Shown here in pieces: positions 43,973 through 51,909 of a stretch of 54,891 bases of DNA. This DNA comes from Candidatus Zixiibacteriota bacterium. Lineage in GTDB: Bacteria > Zixibacteria > MSB-5A5 > GN15 > PGXB01. Where the stretch lies: contig LS998015.1 in NCBI GenBank assembly GCA_900498245.1, positions 3,342,086 through 3,396,976 of the forward strand, in the 5' to 3' direction. A model generated the notes under the pieces. The model had not been told where the DNA came from, searched no databases, and saw only the letters and a list, made by a program, of their open reading frames with translations. Numbering within the stretch: position 1 is the stretch's first letter; every line of letters begins with the position of its first letter. The position numbers and the translations under genes were made by a program.

Positions 43973-44296
43973 CTATTCTTTTGCACGGCGCGGCCGCCAG
44001 AGAAATCTTTCCAGATCAATGGTGTCATTCAGACCGAAGACTATTCCCTCTTTCTCCAGTAAGGCCCGCTGAAGTTCGTACCCGTTTCCTCGCGGCAAGG
44101 ATAATTTCCCCCGGCTGTTGATGACCCGGTGCCACGGCAGTCTCTCCTTGTCGCTTGAAGTGTGCAAAATTCTGACGACCTGTCGCGCTCCCCGGGGATC
44201 CCCGGCCAGGGCGGCGATGTGACCATAGGTGGCAATTTTCCCGCGAGGAATTCTCTTGATAATTTTAATGATGCGTTCACTATAAGCGGCAGGCAT
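43973..44296 (-). CDS. Alkyltransferase-like protein (MGMT fold, active-site Cys replaced)
   Basis: A 107-residue protein with the MGMT C-terminal DNA-binding fold. RGKIATYGHIAALAGDPRGARQV is the helix-turn-helix with the Arg finger, and the active-site motif PCHRV is PWHRV here. Loss of the acceptor Cys defines alkyltransferase-like (ATL) proteins, which bind O6-alkylguanine and hand it to nucleotide excision repair. Length is typical for ATLs. It ends 16 bases from the LolA-like gene upstream on the same strand. Confidence 0.92.
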   Translation of the reverse strand: MPAAYSERIIKIIKRIPRGKIATYGHIAALAGDPRGARQVVRILHTSSDKERLPWHRVINSRGKLSLPRGNGYELQRALLEKEGIVFGLNDTIDLERFLWRPRRAKE

Positions 44297-44312
44297 AACA
44301 ACCGATACGAAT

Positions 44313-45092
44313 TCACTTTTTTACATTCATGAGAGCGCGAACATCCGATGGCAGAGAGAACAGGCTGTCGGGGATATTTGTATTTTGTTTTACGCTATCC
44401 ACGATCATCACGCGCTCCTCATCCATCATGCGCAAGCGGGTTTCAAAGGCCGTGAGAATACCGTCAACCCTCCGGTAATCACTCATGGTCAGCGATACCG
44501 ACACGGGGCCGGACTTGGGATTGACAGCAAAATCAATTTCCCGGATAAGCCCCGAGGTCTGATCGAAATGTACTGTGAGAGGATCGCCGATTCGAGGCGT
44601 CATAATGGCGATATAGCAGGGATGGCCGTCGACTGTATCCGCTCCGGCATATTTTACGTCATCGAAGGCTTTCCGCCAATAGGCGAATTTATCGAAAAGG
44701 GCATCACGAAGGCCTTCTTGCATTTCGCGTCCGGTTTTTATTGCCGCCCCTTTGGGGGTTCGCTCCCAGACAACGCCTTCACTCATACCTCGTTCCACTT
44801 TCCCCACCCCCGGAATATCCATGACAATCAATATCTTGTTGGGCTTGGCGGCATATGTAGTAATAGCTATCTTCATTCCCTGATCCTCAATATCCAGGGT
44901 CGACCAGGTAATGCGGTTGCTGATTTTGTCATAGGCCGCCTGCCCGCCGGTCCCTTCGATAAATTTAGCCATGATTTCCGGCCCTGAAAGATGGTTTGTT
45001 GTCTGGGCCAAAGGGTGCATGTTATCGATAAAGAAACCAATTGCCGCGACATAGATAAGAATTAGAAAGTTCAGATTTGCTTTTAATCTCAC
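44313..45092 (-). CDS. LolA/LppX-like periplasmic outer-membrane lipoprotein-sorting protein
   Basis: A 259-residue protein with an N-terminal hydrophobic segment (residues 8-27) and a domain of repeated beta strands of the LolA/LolB/LppX type, which carry lipids or lipoproteins between membranes. Supporting segments are KFIEGTGGQAAYDKI, a start typical of this fold family, and the antiparallel run VHFDQTSGLIREIDF. The family link is by pattern, not by a decisive motif. A good promoter lies 60-90 bases upstream. Confidence 0.6.
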   Translation of the reverse strand: MRLKANLNFLILIYVAAIGFFIDNMHPLAQTTNHLSGPEIMAKFIEGTGGQAAYDKISNRITWSTLDIEDQGMKIAITTYAAKPNKILIVMDIPGVGKVERGMSEGVVWERTPKGAAIKTGREMQEGLRDALFDKFAYWRKAFDDVKYAGADTVDGHPCYIAIMTPRIGDPLTVHFDQTSGLIREIDFAVNPKSGPVSVSLTMSDYRRVDGILTAFETRLRMMDEERVMIVDSVKQNTNIPDSLFSLPSDVRALMNVKK

Positions 45093-45151
45093 AATATTCC
45101 CCGTATTACTCTACCTAATTTTAAATATTCCCTCCGAATTGCCGCAATCGA

Positions 45152-45181
45152 ATTATAAATCTTTTGATTGCCGTTTGTCAC
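45152..45181 (-). promoter_or_regulatory. Promoter of the LolA-like gene
   Basis: Minus strand GTGACA and a perfect TATAAT are separated by 18 bases, 60 bases before the ATG. Confidence 0.55.
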
Positions 45182-45236
45182 CCCAATTTTGTCTATTTCC
45201 GCTATTAAAGGAAGTTGACCTTATAATGAAGGCCAC

Positions 45237-45272
45237 AAAAAAAGACCCGGTCGGGAGCATATCCGACCGGGT
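45237..45272 (-). terminator. Intrinsic terminator of the DUF5916 gene
   Basis: A perfect 10-base-pair stem ACCCGGTCGG/CCGACCGGGT with an 8-base loop is followed on the minus strand by seven T residues. It lies 56 bases after the DUF5916 stop codon. Confidence 0.85.
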
Positions 45273-45328
45273 AAAGTTCCTTGTTGCTGATAATCCTGTT
45301 AAACAAAATCTATTCCAACCATTCCTCC

Positions 45329-47647
45329 CTAGGTTCGAAACAGGTATTGGAGTTTCATAAAATACTGGCGCGAAGTCATCTTCCAGGTGGTCGGAATATC
45401 ATTCTGGCTCAGGGCCCTTCTCTGCATCGGGGCGATATCGCCATAGTCATAGGTCGAGCCGAGGTAAAAAACCGAGAAAGAGTTAACGCGGAAGGTCAAC
45501 AAGGGGTCAACATCCCAACTGCGGCCGAAATCATTGTACTGGGTCACCAGGCGGAACGACAATTCTTTGGTGACCTGACATTGAACTCGGGTCCGAGTGA
45601 TATAGCCGTTGTAGTAGCGGGCCTTATTATCAATGGCGACCATTCGGGTGAAATCGAAATTGGGCTCGATCGTTATTCTGTCAATCGGCTTGAGACTGAG
45701 AGAGACCCCGCCATTGACATAGTCTCCTTTTTTCAGACGGCTGTAATTTATATCCCGTCCCCAGTTGTAATATAAACCGAGATTTATGCGGTTCCTTAGA
45801 CTACCGGAAAGAAATATCGAAGCATCGCGCAGTCCGTCGAATCTCTGATAATTGTAGGCGCGCGAAGCGACATTATAATTGACATCGAACGACGCCTGCA
45901 TGACGTTCAGAATCCCGTCGACACCAAAACCCAGCCCGTCATTTTCCATGCGCCCGTCGAAATCCCAGCGGTTGAATTTCGATATATGCGGAACCAGTCT
46001 CTGCAGGAGACCTTTACTGAAATAAAGGGTATACGACGCCGAGGGATTAAAGGTCCGTTGATTGATAACCGGGTCATACCCAGTCTCGGTCCGATAGGTT
46101 CGATCCAATTGATTATAATCGAGCATCCAGTTCAGGTGCCTGGCCCGGCTATATAGCCGGGTGATGAACGCCGAACCGAAGTATGATTCGCCGTCAAGGG
46201 CAATGGTGTTTTTGCCATGATTGAAAGTGGTATCGAAACCGTAATAAGCGAAGGCGCCCATATCGTCGGCGGTCAGGCCGGGATTATTCTGTTCTTTGGT
46301 ATGAGTGCCGATAAATTGAAAATCAAAGGCATATTTCCGGGACAAGCGAAGCAGGCCATCAAGACTCAATACGGTATTGGAGCCCCCGCCGTCAAAGCGG
46401 CGGTCGTTCAGCATAAAACCAAAACGCGAACTCTGGCCGAAGGAATGCGAAGCCCGCAGGATATTGGCCGTGCTTTTGCCGGCGTTATATAGCAGACTGC
46501 TTTGGTCGAGCGGAATCATGTAGGGAGAATTGTCGTCGCGGGCGAAAAGAAACCCAACGGTATTCCTCCCCATCCGGCCTGTCATTTTGGCGGTATATTG
46601 CGGGTCATTTATCGTTCGGGTATAGAAGGAGTTAAACATGGTCCGAAAGATGTCGCTTCCTTCCTGGAAATAAGGTCGCCGTTCCGGATACATCAGGGCG
46701 ATGGTCGAATTTATGTCAATCTGGGCGGCATCGGCTTCGATCTGACTGAAATCGGGATTATAGGCGGCTTCAGCGGTCACATCGGACGAAATTGTATATT
46801 TCCCATTAAGGGCCAACTCTCCCTTGGCATCATGATTTTCAAAATTCAGATCTTTCCCCGGGAGACCATTCAACTCCCCGGTCTGATTGGCCACATAGGC
46901 CGGGAGAATCTCGATCCCTTTGCCGGGATGAACATTTTCGATCCCCTCGACTGTACCCCACTGGCACGGCCAGCACTGCTCGTTGCGGTCATACGCGGCC
47001 CAGGAATACTGATGGCTCACTTCCCGCGGCCGATTTCTCCAAAAATCCATTCTCCAGGACTGAACATCCTTATCAGGGAAGCGCATGCTGGCAAAAGGAA
47101 TGGCCATCTCCACGGTATATCCGGATGCCGTGCGCTGGGCCGCCGATTCCCAGATCAAATCATATCCGCTATCCTCCATCCCCATCACGCTCGACCACAG
47201 AAGATCTTTTTGTATCCCGTAGGGATTCACGAAAAATTCATACGCCCATCCGGCGTTGCCATAGGTATCAAGCAGGACGATAACACCGTCGTTCCCGCTC
47301 CATTGATCCCGCTGGCTCATTGTAGCCCGAACTTCATTGGGGTCATCTTGACAGATAAATGCCACATATAGTTTAGCCTCATCGTAAGTGACATAGACCT
47401 CGGTGGCCACGTCGGGCGGAATATTATCCCCCGGATTGCGTTCCACGAAGTTATCGATTTTTGCCGCCGTCCTCCAACCTGGATCATTGATATTGCCGTC
47501 AATATTGATAGCCCCAACGGTTCTGGAAATATCAAGATTGGGGCGAAATACCGGCTGCGATTTGATGCCGGCCAAGGCTGAGAGTGATAAAGCCAACATC
47601 ATCACCACTGCCATCAGGCATCTTTTTCTTATTTTTTGTGCACGCAT
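45329..47647 (-). CDS. DUF5916 protein with CBM9-like N-terminal domain and C-terminal barrel
   Basis: A 772-residue secreted or outer-membrane protein. After a signal peptide (residues 1-28) comes a CBM9-like beta-sandwich (about 45-240, with INIDGNINDPGWRTAAKI and VYVTYDEAKLYVAF), then DUF5916 with strands typical of a beta-barrel to the C-terminus, which ends in FRT. Such proteins occur widely in FCB-group bacteria and are guessed to bind or process extracellular carbohydrate, but no activity is proven. AAGG lies 7 bases before the ATG, and a strong terminator follows the stop codon. Confidence 0.9.
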   Translation of the reverse strand: MRAQKIRKRCLMAVVMMLALSLSALAGIKSQPVFRPNLDISRTVGAINIDGNINDPGWRTAAKIDNFVERNPGDNIPPDVATEVYVTYDEAKLYVAFICQDDPNEVRATMSQRDQWSGNDGVIVLLDTYGNAGWAYEFFVNPYGIQKDLLWSSVMGMEDSGYDLIWESAAQRTASGYTVEMAIPFASMRFPDKDVQSWRMDFWRNRPREVSHQYSWAAYDRNEQCWPCQWGTVEGIENVHPGKGIEILPAYVANQTGELNGLPGKDLNFENHDAKGELALNGKYTISSDVTAEAAYNPDFSQIEADAAQIDINSTIALMYPERRPYFQEGSDIFRTMFNSFYTRTINDPQYTAKMTGRMGRNTVGFLFARDDNSPYMIPLDQSSLLYNAGKSTANILRASHSFGQSSRFGFMLNDRRFDGGGSNTVLSLDGLLRLSRKYAFDFQFIGTHTKEQNNPGLTADDMGAFAYYGFDTTFNHGKNTIALDGESYFGSAFITRLYSRARHLNWMLDYNQLDRTYRTETGYDPVINQRTFNPSASYTLYFSKGLLQRLVPHISKFNRWDFDGRMENDGLGFGVDGILNVMQASFDVNYNVASRAYNYQRFDGLRDASIFLSGSLRNRINLGLYYNWGRDINYSRLKKGDYVNGGVSLSLKPIDRITIEPNFDFTRMVAIDNKARYYNGYITRTRVQCQVTKELSFRLVTQYNDFGRSWDVDPLLTFRVNSFSVFYLGSTYDYGDIAPMQRRALSQNDIPTTWKMTSRQYFMKLQYLFRT

Positions 47648-47712
47648 AGAAAGACCTTTCTATAAATATCCAAATCGATATGAGAATATCCTATGTGAGG
47701 GTGGGCGATATC

Positions 47713-47750
47713 GGTCCTATGAGGACCAAACCACGAATACAGGCCTGTAT
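47713..47750. repeat. Two adjacent inverted repeats (GGTCCT hairpin and 14-base palindrome)
   Basis: GGTCCT-ATG-AGGACC at 47713-47727 is a short hairpin. ATACAGGCCTGTAT at 47737-47750 is a perfect 14-base palindrome. They lie between the stop of the EamA gene and the start of the DUF5916 gene, and could be a regulator site or a weak terminator. No poly-T tract follows on either strand. Confidence 0.5.
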
Positions 47751-47843
47751 CCTGAGCCCCTGATCAATTTCTACTATGGATTACGAAAAGATACAATTCA
47801 GGTTTCAAAAAATAAGGGCATTTTGGCACGGGATTATGGGGAA

Positions 47844-48758
47844 TTAATCATAAATTTTTTGGCCCGAAAGTTCTCTGTTAATGGCCAAAAGGTATAGCCC
47901 GGCAATTATTGGAACAGTGCTGAAAATCATGAGAGAGGTAATCCCTTCCCCAAAAAAAACAAGGGCCAGAATTGCGACAAATATCGGCACGAGACTATAG
48001 GTAAAGCTCGAGGTTCGAGTCGGGCCAATAGCGGCAATCGATAAATTGAACAATAGATACCCTATTCCCGACGCAACCACGCCCATGTAAAGAAGAGCCC
48101 ATATAGCGGCGCCGGATATGTGGGCCATCTGCTCGGGCAAATTTTCGGATAACGCCAGAAGAGATAGTTGTCCCACCCCAAAAAGGGCGGCGTAAAATGT
48201 AATAGTCAGGCCGGAATATTTCGAAGAAATGGTCTTCACGATAAGCGAATAAATGACCCAGCAAACGACGGCGGCCAACATCAGCAGGTCGCCCAAATTA
48301 AAATTGAGATACAAAAGATTGGCGGCATGCCCTCTGGTTACGAGGAGAATCACACCGGCCATGGCCACGACCAGGCCCATATAATTTTTCCCGTTGAGCC
48401 GTTCTTTTATAAAGATGCCGGCCATCAGGGCGGTCACGGCCGGATTGAAGGCATTGATGATGGCGCTATTGGCGACGGCGGTATATTTCAGACTCGAGAA
48501 GAAGAAAAAATGGTATCCGACAATTCCGAACAGGCCGAGTAAGAAAAATTTAATCAAGTCCCTGCGGAAAACCCGCAGCAATGAACGCTTTTGATAAAAT
48601 AGTGCCATTACCCATAATGTCAGGAGAGCGATTATATACCGAAAAAGGGTTGTGGTAAGGGGCTCCAGGTATAAAGTGGTATATTTGGCCGCGATGAAAC
48701 TCCCGGAAAACGACAGGGCTGTCAGGACCGGCAGAGATACATTTTTTATCGTCGCCAT
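47844..48758 (-). CDS. EamA/DMT family transporter (second copy)
   Basis: A 304-residue inner-membrane transporter with ten helices in two EamA repeats. The opening is LTALSFSGSFIAAKYTTLYL, and the second half has VVASGIGYLLFNLSIAAIGPTRTSSFTYSLVPIFV, the conserved GPxxxSxxxxLxP signature (residues about 235-255; individual residues, not a full run, are diagnostic). Unlike the other DMT protein in the window it has a long basic loop after helix 2 (YQKRSLLRVFRRD). Substrate is unknown. Confidence 0.88.
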   Translation of the reverse strand: MATIKNVSLPVLTALSFSGSFIAAKYTTLYLEPLTTTLFRYIIALLTLWVMALFYQKRSLLRVFRRDLIKFFLLGLFGIVGYHFFFFSSLKYTAVANSAIINAFNPAVTALMAGIFIKERLNGKNYMGLVVAMAGVILLVTRGHAANLLYLNFNLGDLLMLAAVVCWVIYSLIVKTISSKYSGLTITFYAALFGVGQLSLLALSENLPEQMAHISGAAIWALLYMGVVASGIGYLLFNLSIAAIGPTRTSSFTYSLVPIFVAILALVFFGEGITSLMIFSTVPIIAGLYLLAINRELSGQKIYD

Positions 48759-48882
48759 AGAACTGGAATAAATAGCATCGAATTTTCAATAACGCAACTT
48801 TCAAATTTATGCCGGATTTGTTCCCTGAGTCAATTCTATCACTTTTCCGCCGATAAACCGAATAATCAAAGGAGTATGAGGC

Positions 48883-49485
48883 ATGACATCTTCTATGGAC
48901 CAGATGACGGCCGATTCCATGGCCAATTTTATCGCCCAACAGTCGCTCCTCCCTTTTCTGGCGCCGGGGGAGCATCTGATTTGGTCCGGCCGGCCCCGCC
49001 AGGGGTTCTTCCTTCAGCCCCAGGATTTTTTCATGATCCCCTTCAGTTTGGCCTTTGCCGGTTTCGCTGTCTTCTGGACATTCGGGGCCTGGAAAAGCGG
49101 CGCACCGTGGTTCTTCGTTTTGTTCGGGGTACCTTTTATAATAATCGGTTTTTTGATGCTGATTGGGCGATTCTTTTCAGACTCCCGCAACAGGACCAAT
49201 ACGGCGTACGGACTGACGGATCGGAGGGTCTTGATCGTGCGGGGCGGGAAAAATCAATCGGTCTTAAGTTATGATCTTAAAAAGCTGGGCAATGTCTCGT
49301 TCTTTCAAAATGCCGCCGGCCGGGGTTCCATATTTTTCGAATCCGAGATACAGTCATCTCCCCAGGCCAAAGCCGCCCTGATGTTCAACAAAGGGAATTT
49401 GAATCTTCCGGTATTCTTCCAGATTGAACGGGTCAAAGAGGTCTATGACCAAATAATGCGGGCCAAAGAAAATTCCACGCAATAG
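48883..49485 (+). CDS. PH-domain (bPH2/YdbS-like) membrane protein
   Basis: A 200-residue protein with two membrane helices (about residues 48-95), flanked by HLIWSGRPRQGFF before them and a PH-like domain after, beginning NTAYGLTDRRVLIVRGG, which is the YdbS/YdbT pattern. The PH-like domain runs to the C-terminus. The function of these proteins is not well defined; some aid membrane protein or secretion processes. The ATG is preceded by GGAG at 10 bases and GAGGC just upstream. It is divergent from the second EamA gene. Confidence 0.75.
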   Translation: MTSSMDQMTADSMANFIAQQSLLPFLAPGEHLIWSGRPRQGFFLQPQDFFMIPFSLAFAGFAVFWTFGAWKSGAPWFFVLFGVPFIIIGFLMLIGRFFSDSRNRTNTAYGLTDRRVLIVRGGKNQSVLSYDLKKLGNVSFFQNAAGRGSIFFESEIQSSPQAKAALMFNKGNLNLPVFFQIERVKEVYDQIMRAKENSTQ

Positions 49486-49567
49486 TCCAAAGCGCACTTC
49501 TTGGACTTGGTATTATGCCGGTCGAAAGAGAAATGCCAATTTTTGGAGAGACCGTATTATTCGGCGG

Positions 49568-50563
49568 TCAAAACCGCTTCTGATATATATGGCAGTAGGG
49601 CTGCTTTCCGGTGTGCTCGTAATAATCCTGATGATATTTTTCGGCGTCCCAAAATTTTCCCGCCGGGGCCAGTTTGGTGACCACTTTGTAGCCCTTATCT
49701 TTTAATATCGAAATAAGTTTCTCGGCCGTCTGTTTCTGGGCCTCGCTGGCATAGAAAATTTCCGAACGGTACTGATCGCCGACATCCGGGCCCTGACGAT
49801 CCAGCTGGGTTGGGTCATGAATTTCGAAAAAGCGCCGGGCCAGAGTTTCATAACTCGTCTGAGCGGGGTCAAAAATCAGTTCGACGGTTTCCGCGTAGCC
49901 GGTAGTATCGCTGCAGACCTGCTCATAGGTGGGATTAGGTATATGCCCCCCCATATAACCGACCTTGGCCGAAATCACTCCCTTCTCATTTTGAAGCATA
50001 TATTCCGTTCCCCAGAAACATCCCCCGGCAAAATAGGCCGTCTCGGTTTTCACTTCTGCAGAAGCCGGAATGAAATTCAGTGAAATTGAATTGGCGCAAT
50101 AGCGGGTATTTTTCGATGTCAGATGCTCCCCGACAAAAACGTGTCCGATATGAGCCCCGCAGCGGGCACAGGTTATCTCCATTCGTTCACCATCGGCATC
50201 AAGGGTCCTCTTTATTGCCCCGGGGATTTCATCGTCAAAACTGGGCCAACCGCAGCCGGCGTCAAATTTATCACTGGAACGAAACAGTGGCGCCCCGCAC
50301 TGTTTGCAGACATAGGTCCCGGCGGCGGTGGTTTTGTAATATTTGCCCGTGAAAGGCGCCTCCGTTCCCTTATAGATAATTACCCGTTCTTCTTCAGGAG
50401 TCAGTTTATTCAGTGTCATACCGCTTTCCTTATTGGATTCTGTTTTATTCTGTACTGTAGCACTTTTCGACATCATTACGCTCGGAAAGAAACCGAGCCA
50501 CAGCGCCAAGATGGATACTACAGGAAGTACTGCATAAATTACGGATTTTCTCCGGAATGTCAT
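49568..50563 (-). CDS. msrBA: Bifunctional peptide methionine sulfoxide reductase MsrB-MsrA with membrane anchor
   Basis: A 331-residue fusion in the order MsrB (about 60-180) then MsrA (about 185-331). MsrB has the zinc pairs CKQC and CARC, GWPSF, and the catalytic Cys in RYCANSISLNF. MsrA has GGCFWGTEY with its nucleophile and DPTQLDRQG. The N-terminus is a hydrophobic segment (about residues 9-29), so the enzyme faces the periplasm or is secreted. It repairs both methionine sulfoxide epimers in oxidised proteins. The ATG at 50563 has GAGGAG 10 bases upstream; a longer open frame is not supported. Confidence 0.93.
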   Translation of the reverse strand: MTFRRKSVIYAVLPVVSILALWLGFFPSVMMSKSATVQNKTESNKESGMTLNKLTPEEERVIIYKGTEAPFTGKYYKTTAAGTYVCKQCGAPLFRSSDKFDAGCGWPSFDDEIPGAIKRTLDADGERMEITCARCGAHIGHVFVGEHLTSKNTRYCANSISLNFIPASAEVKTETAYFAGGCFWGTEYMLQNEKGVISAKVGYMGGHIPNPTYEQVCSDTTGYAETVELIFDPAQTSYETLARRFFEIHDPTQLDRQGPDVGDQYRSEIFYASEAQKQTAEKLISILKDKGYKVVTKLAPAGKFWDAEKYHQDYYEHTGKQPYCHIYQKRF

Positions 50564-50690
50564 GGGGCCTTTTCTCCTCAAGTACGGTGTTACCCGGTTT
50601 AAAACCGATTTTATTATGCAAAACACCGATCGCCGGGCCGGAGTTCCCTTGCCTGAGAGGCGGCGATTTGCCGCTTTATTCCCTGATTAT

Positions 50691-50719
50691 TTGCCTCCGA
50701 GGGGAGTTTTGTATATATT
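50691..50719 (+). promoter_or_regulatory. Probable promoter of the RND efflux operon
   Basis: TTGCCT and TATATT are separated by 17 bases; the first gene's ATG is about 90 bases downstream, leaving a leader that could hold an operator. Confidence 0.45.
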
Positions 50720-50816
50720 TTGTAACAAAATGAGTTTATGGAGATAAAGGTGTTGGTGAATCGGTCGCAGGCGATTATTTTTTCGTAACAGACAATTTGG
50801 ATTAATAAGGTTTTAT

Positions 50817-51896
50817 ATGGCAACGAAGCGCGGGTCAATAATTGAGATAGCATTTCTCTCTGCAATATTGCTTTTGGATATTTTATCCGGATGCCGGAGC
50901 GGCAATGGAAACAGCAAAGCGACGGGTCGCGGCGTAAGCGGCGATCGAGGAACCGTTTCCGTGGAAGCCATGGTTATCCGTCCCCGGATTTTCCTGAACA
51001 AAATCTATTCCACTGGGACACTCTTGGCCAACGAGGAAGTTGAACTGCGGCCGGAGATCGCCGGCCTGATAACCGGAATTTACTTTGAAGAGGGGAAAAA
51101 AGTCAATAAGGGCGAGTTGCTCCTAAAAATAAATGACCGGGAATTGCAGGCTCAACTGCAGGGGAAAGAGGTTCAGGAGAAACAGGCTTCCGATGAAGAG
51201 GGGCGAAATCGGAAACTGCTCGAAATCAAAGTCATCAGCCAGGAAGATTATGATAGGGTCTTCAACAACCTAAAAATGATCCAGTCCGAAAAAGAGGCCC
51301 TGAAAGCCCAAATTGCGGAAACGGAAATCAGGGCTCCCTTCGACGGAATCGTCGGTTTGCGTTATGTCAGCAAAGGAGGTTATGTAACGTCCGGAACCCT
51401 CGTGGCTGTCATGCAGGATACCGACCCGATGAAAATCCAATTTTCTTTGCCTGAAAAATATGCCGGGCAGTTGAAACGGGGAACCGATGTCATCATCAGG
51501 GTCGGCGAAAATCAAAATGAGTATCACGGCACCGTCTATGCCACCGAATCAAGAATCGATACTGAAACCCGCACCATCAAGGTCCGGGCAGCGATCCCCA
51601 ATCCGGAGGGCCGGCTGATACCGGGCGCTTTTGCCAAAATCGAAATCATTCTGGAAAAGGTTCCGGATGCCGTCATCATTCCTTCGGAAGCGGTCATTCC
51701 GCAAATTGACGGTGAAATGGTTTATACCTGCAAGAATGGCCTGGCCAGGGGCACCTCAATTCAAACCGGGGTCAGAACCGACAAAGATATTCAAATCCTT
51801 GGCGGCCTTGCTTCCGAGGACACTTTAATCGTCTCGGGGATATTACAGCTTTCCGATGGAAAGCCGGTAACCATAATGAATCTCAGGGCGGACTGA
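50817..51896 (+). CDS. RND efflux periplasmic adaptor (membrane fusion lipoprotein)
   Basis: A 359-residue periplasmic adaptor of the HlyD/AcrA type. A lipobox (ILSGC, Cys at about residue 25) anchors it. The biotinyl-lipoyl half-motifs are VELRPEIAGLITGIYFEEGKKVNKGELLLKI before a short coiled coil (residues about 115-160), then GIVGLRYVSKGGYVTSGTLV after it. The beta-barrel and membrane-proximal domains follow. It starts at ATG with AAGG 7 bases upstream, and the pump gene begins 13 bases after its stop. Confidence 0.93.
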   Translation: MATKRGSIIEIAFLSAILLLDILSGCRSGNGNSKATGRGVSGDRGTVSVEAMVIRPRIFLNKIYSTGTLLANEEVELRPEIAGLITGIYFEEGKKVNKGELLLKINDRELQAQLQGKEVQEKQASDEEGRNRKLLEIKVISQEDYDRVFNNLKMIQSEKEALKAQIAETEIRAPFDGIVGLRYVSKGGYVTSGTLVAVMQDTDPMKIQFSLPEKYAGQLKRGTDVIIRVGENQNEYHGTVYATESRIDTETRTIKVRAAIPNPEGRLIPGAFAKIEIILEKVPDAVIIPSEAVIPQIDGEMVYTCKNGLARGTSIQTGVRTDKDIQILGGLASEDTLIVSGILQLSDGKPVTIMNLRAD

Positions 51897-51909
51897 CGGC
51901 AAGACATAA

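Noticed and set aside
46502-47371. A 289-codon plus-strand frame inside the DUF5916 gene
   Set aside because: The opposite strand carries a clear CBM9/DUF5916 protein with signal peptide; this frame has no start signal or motif.
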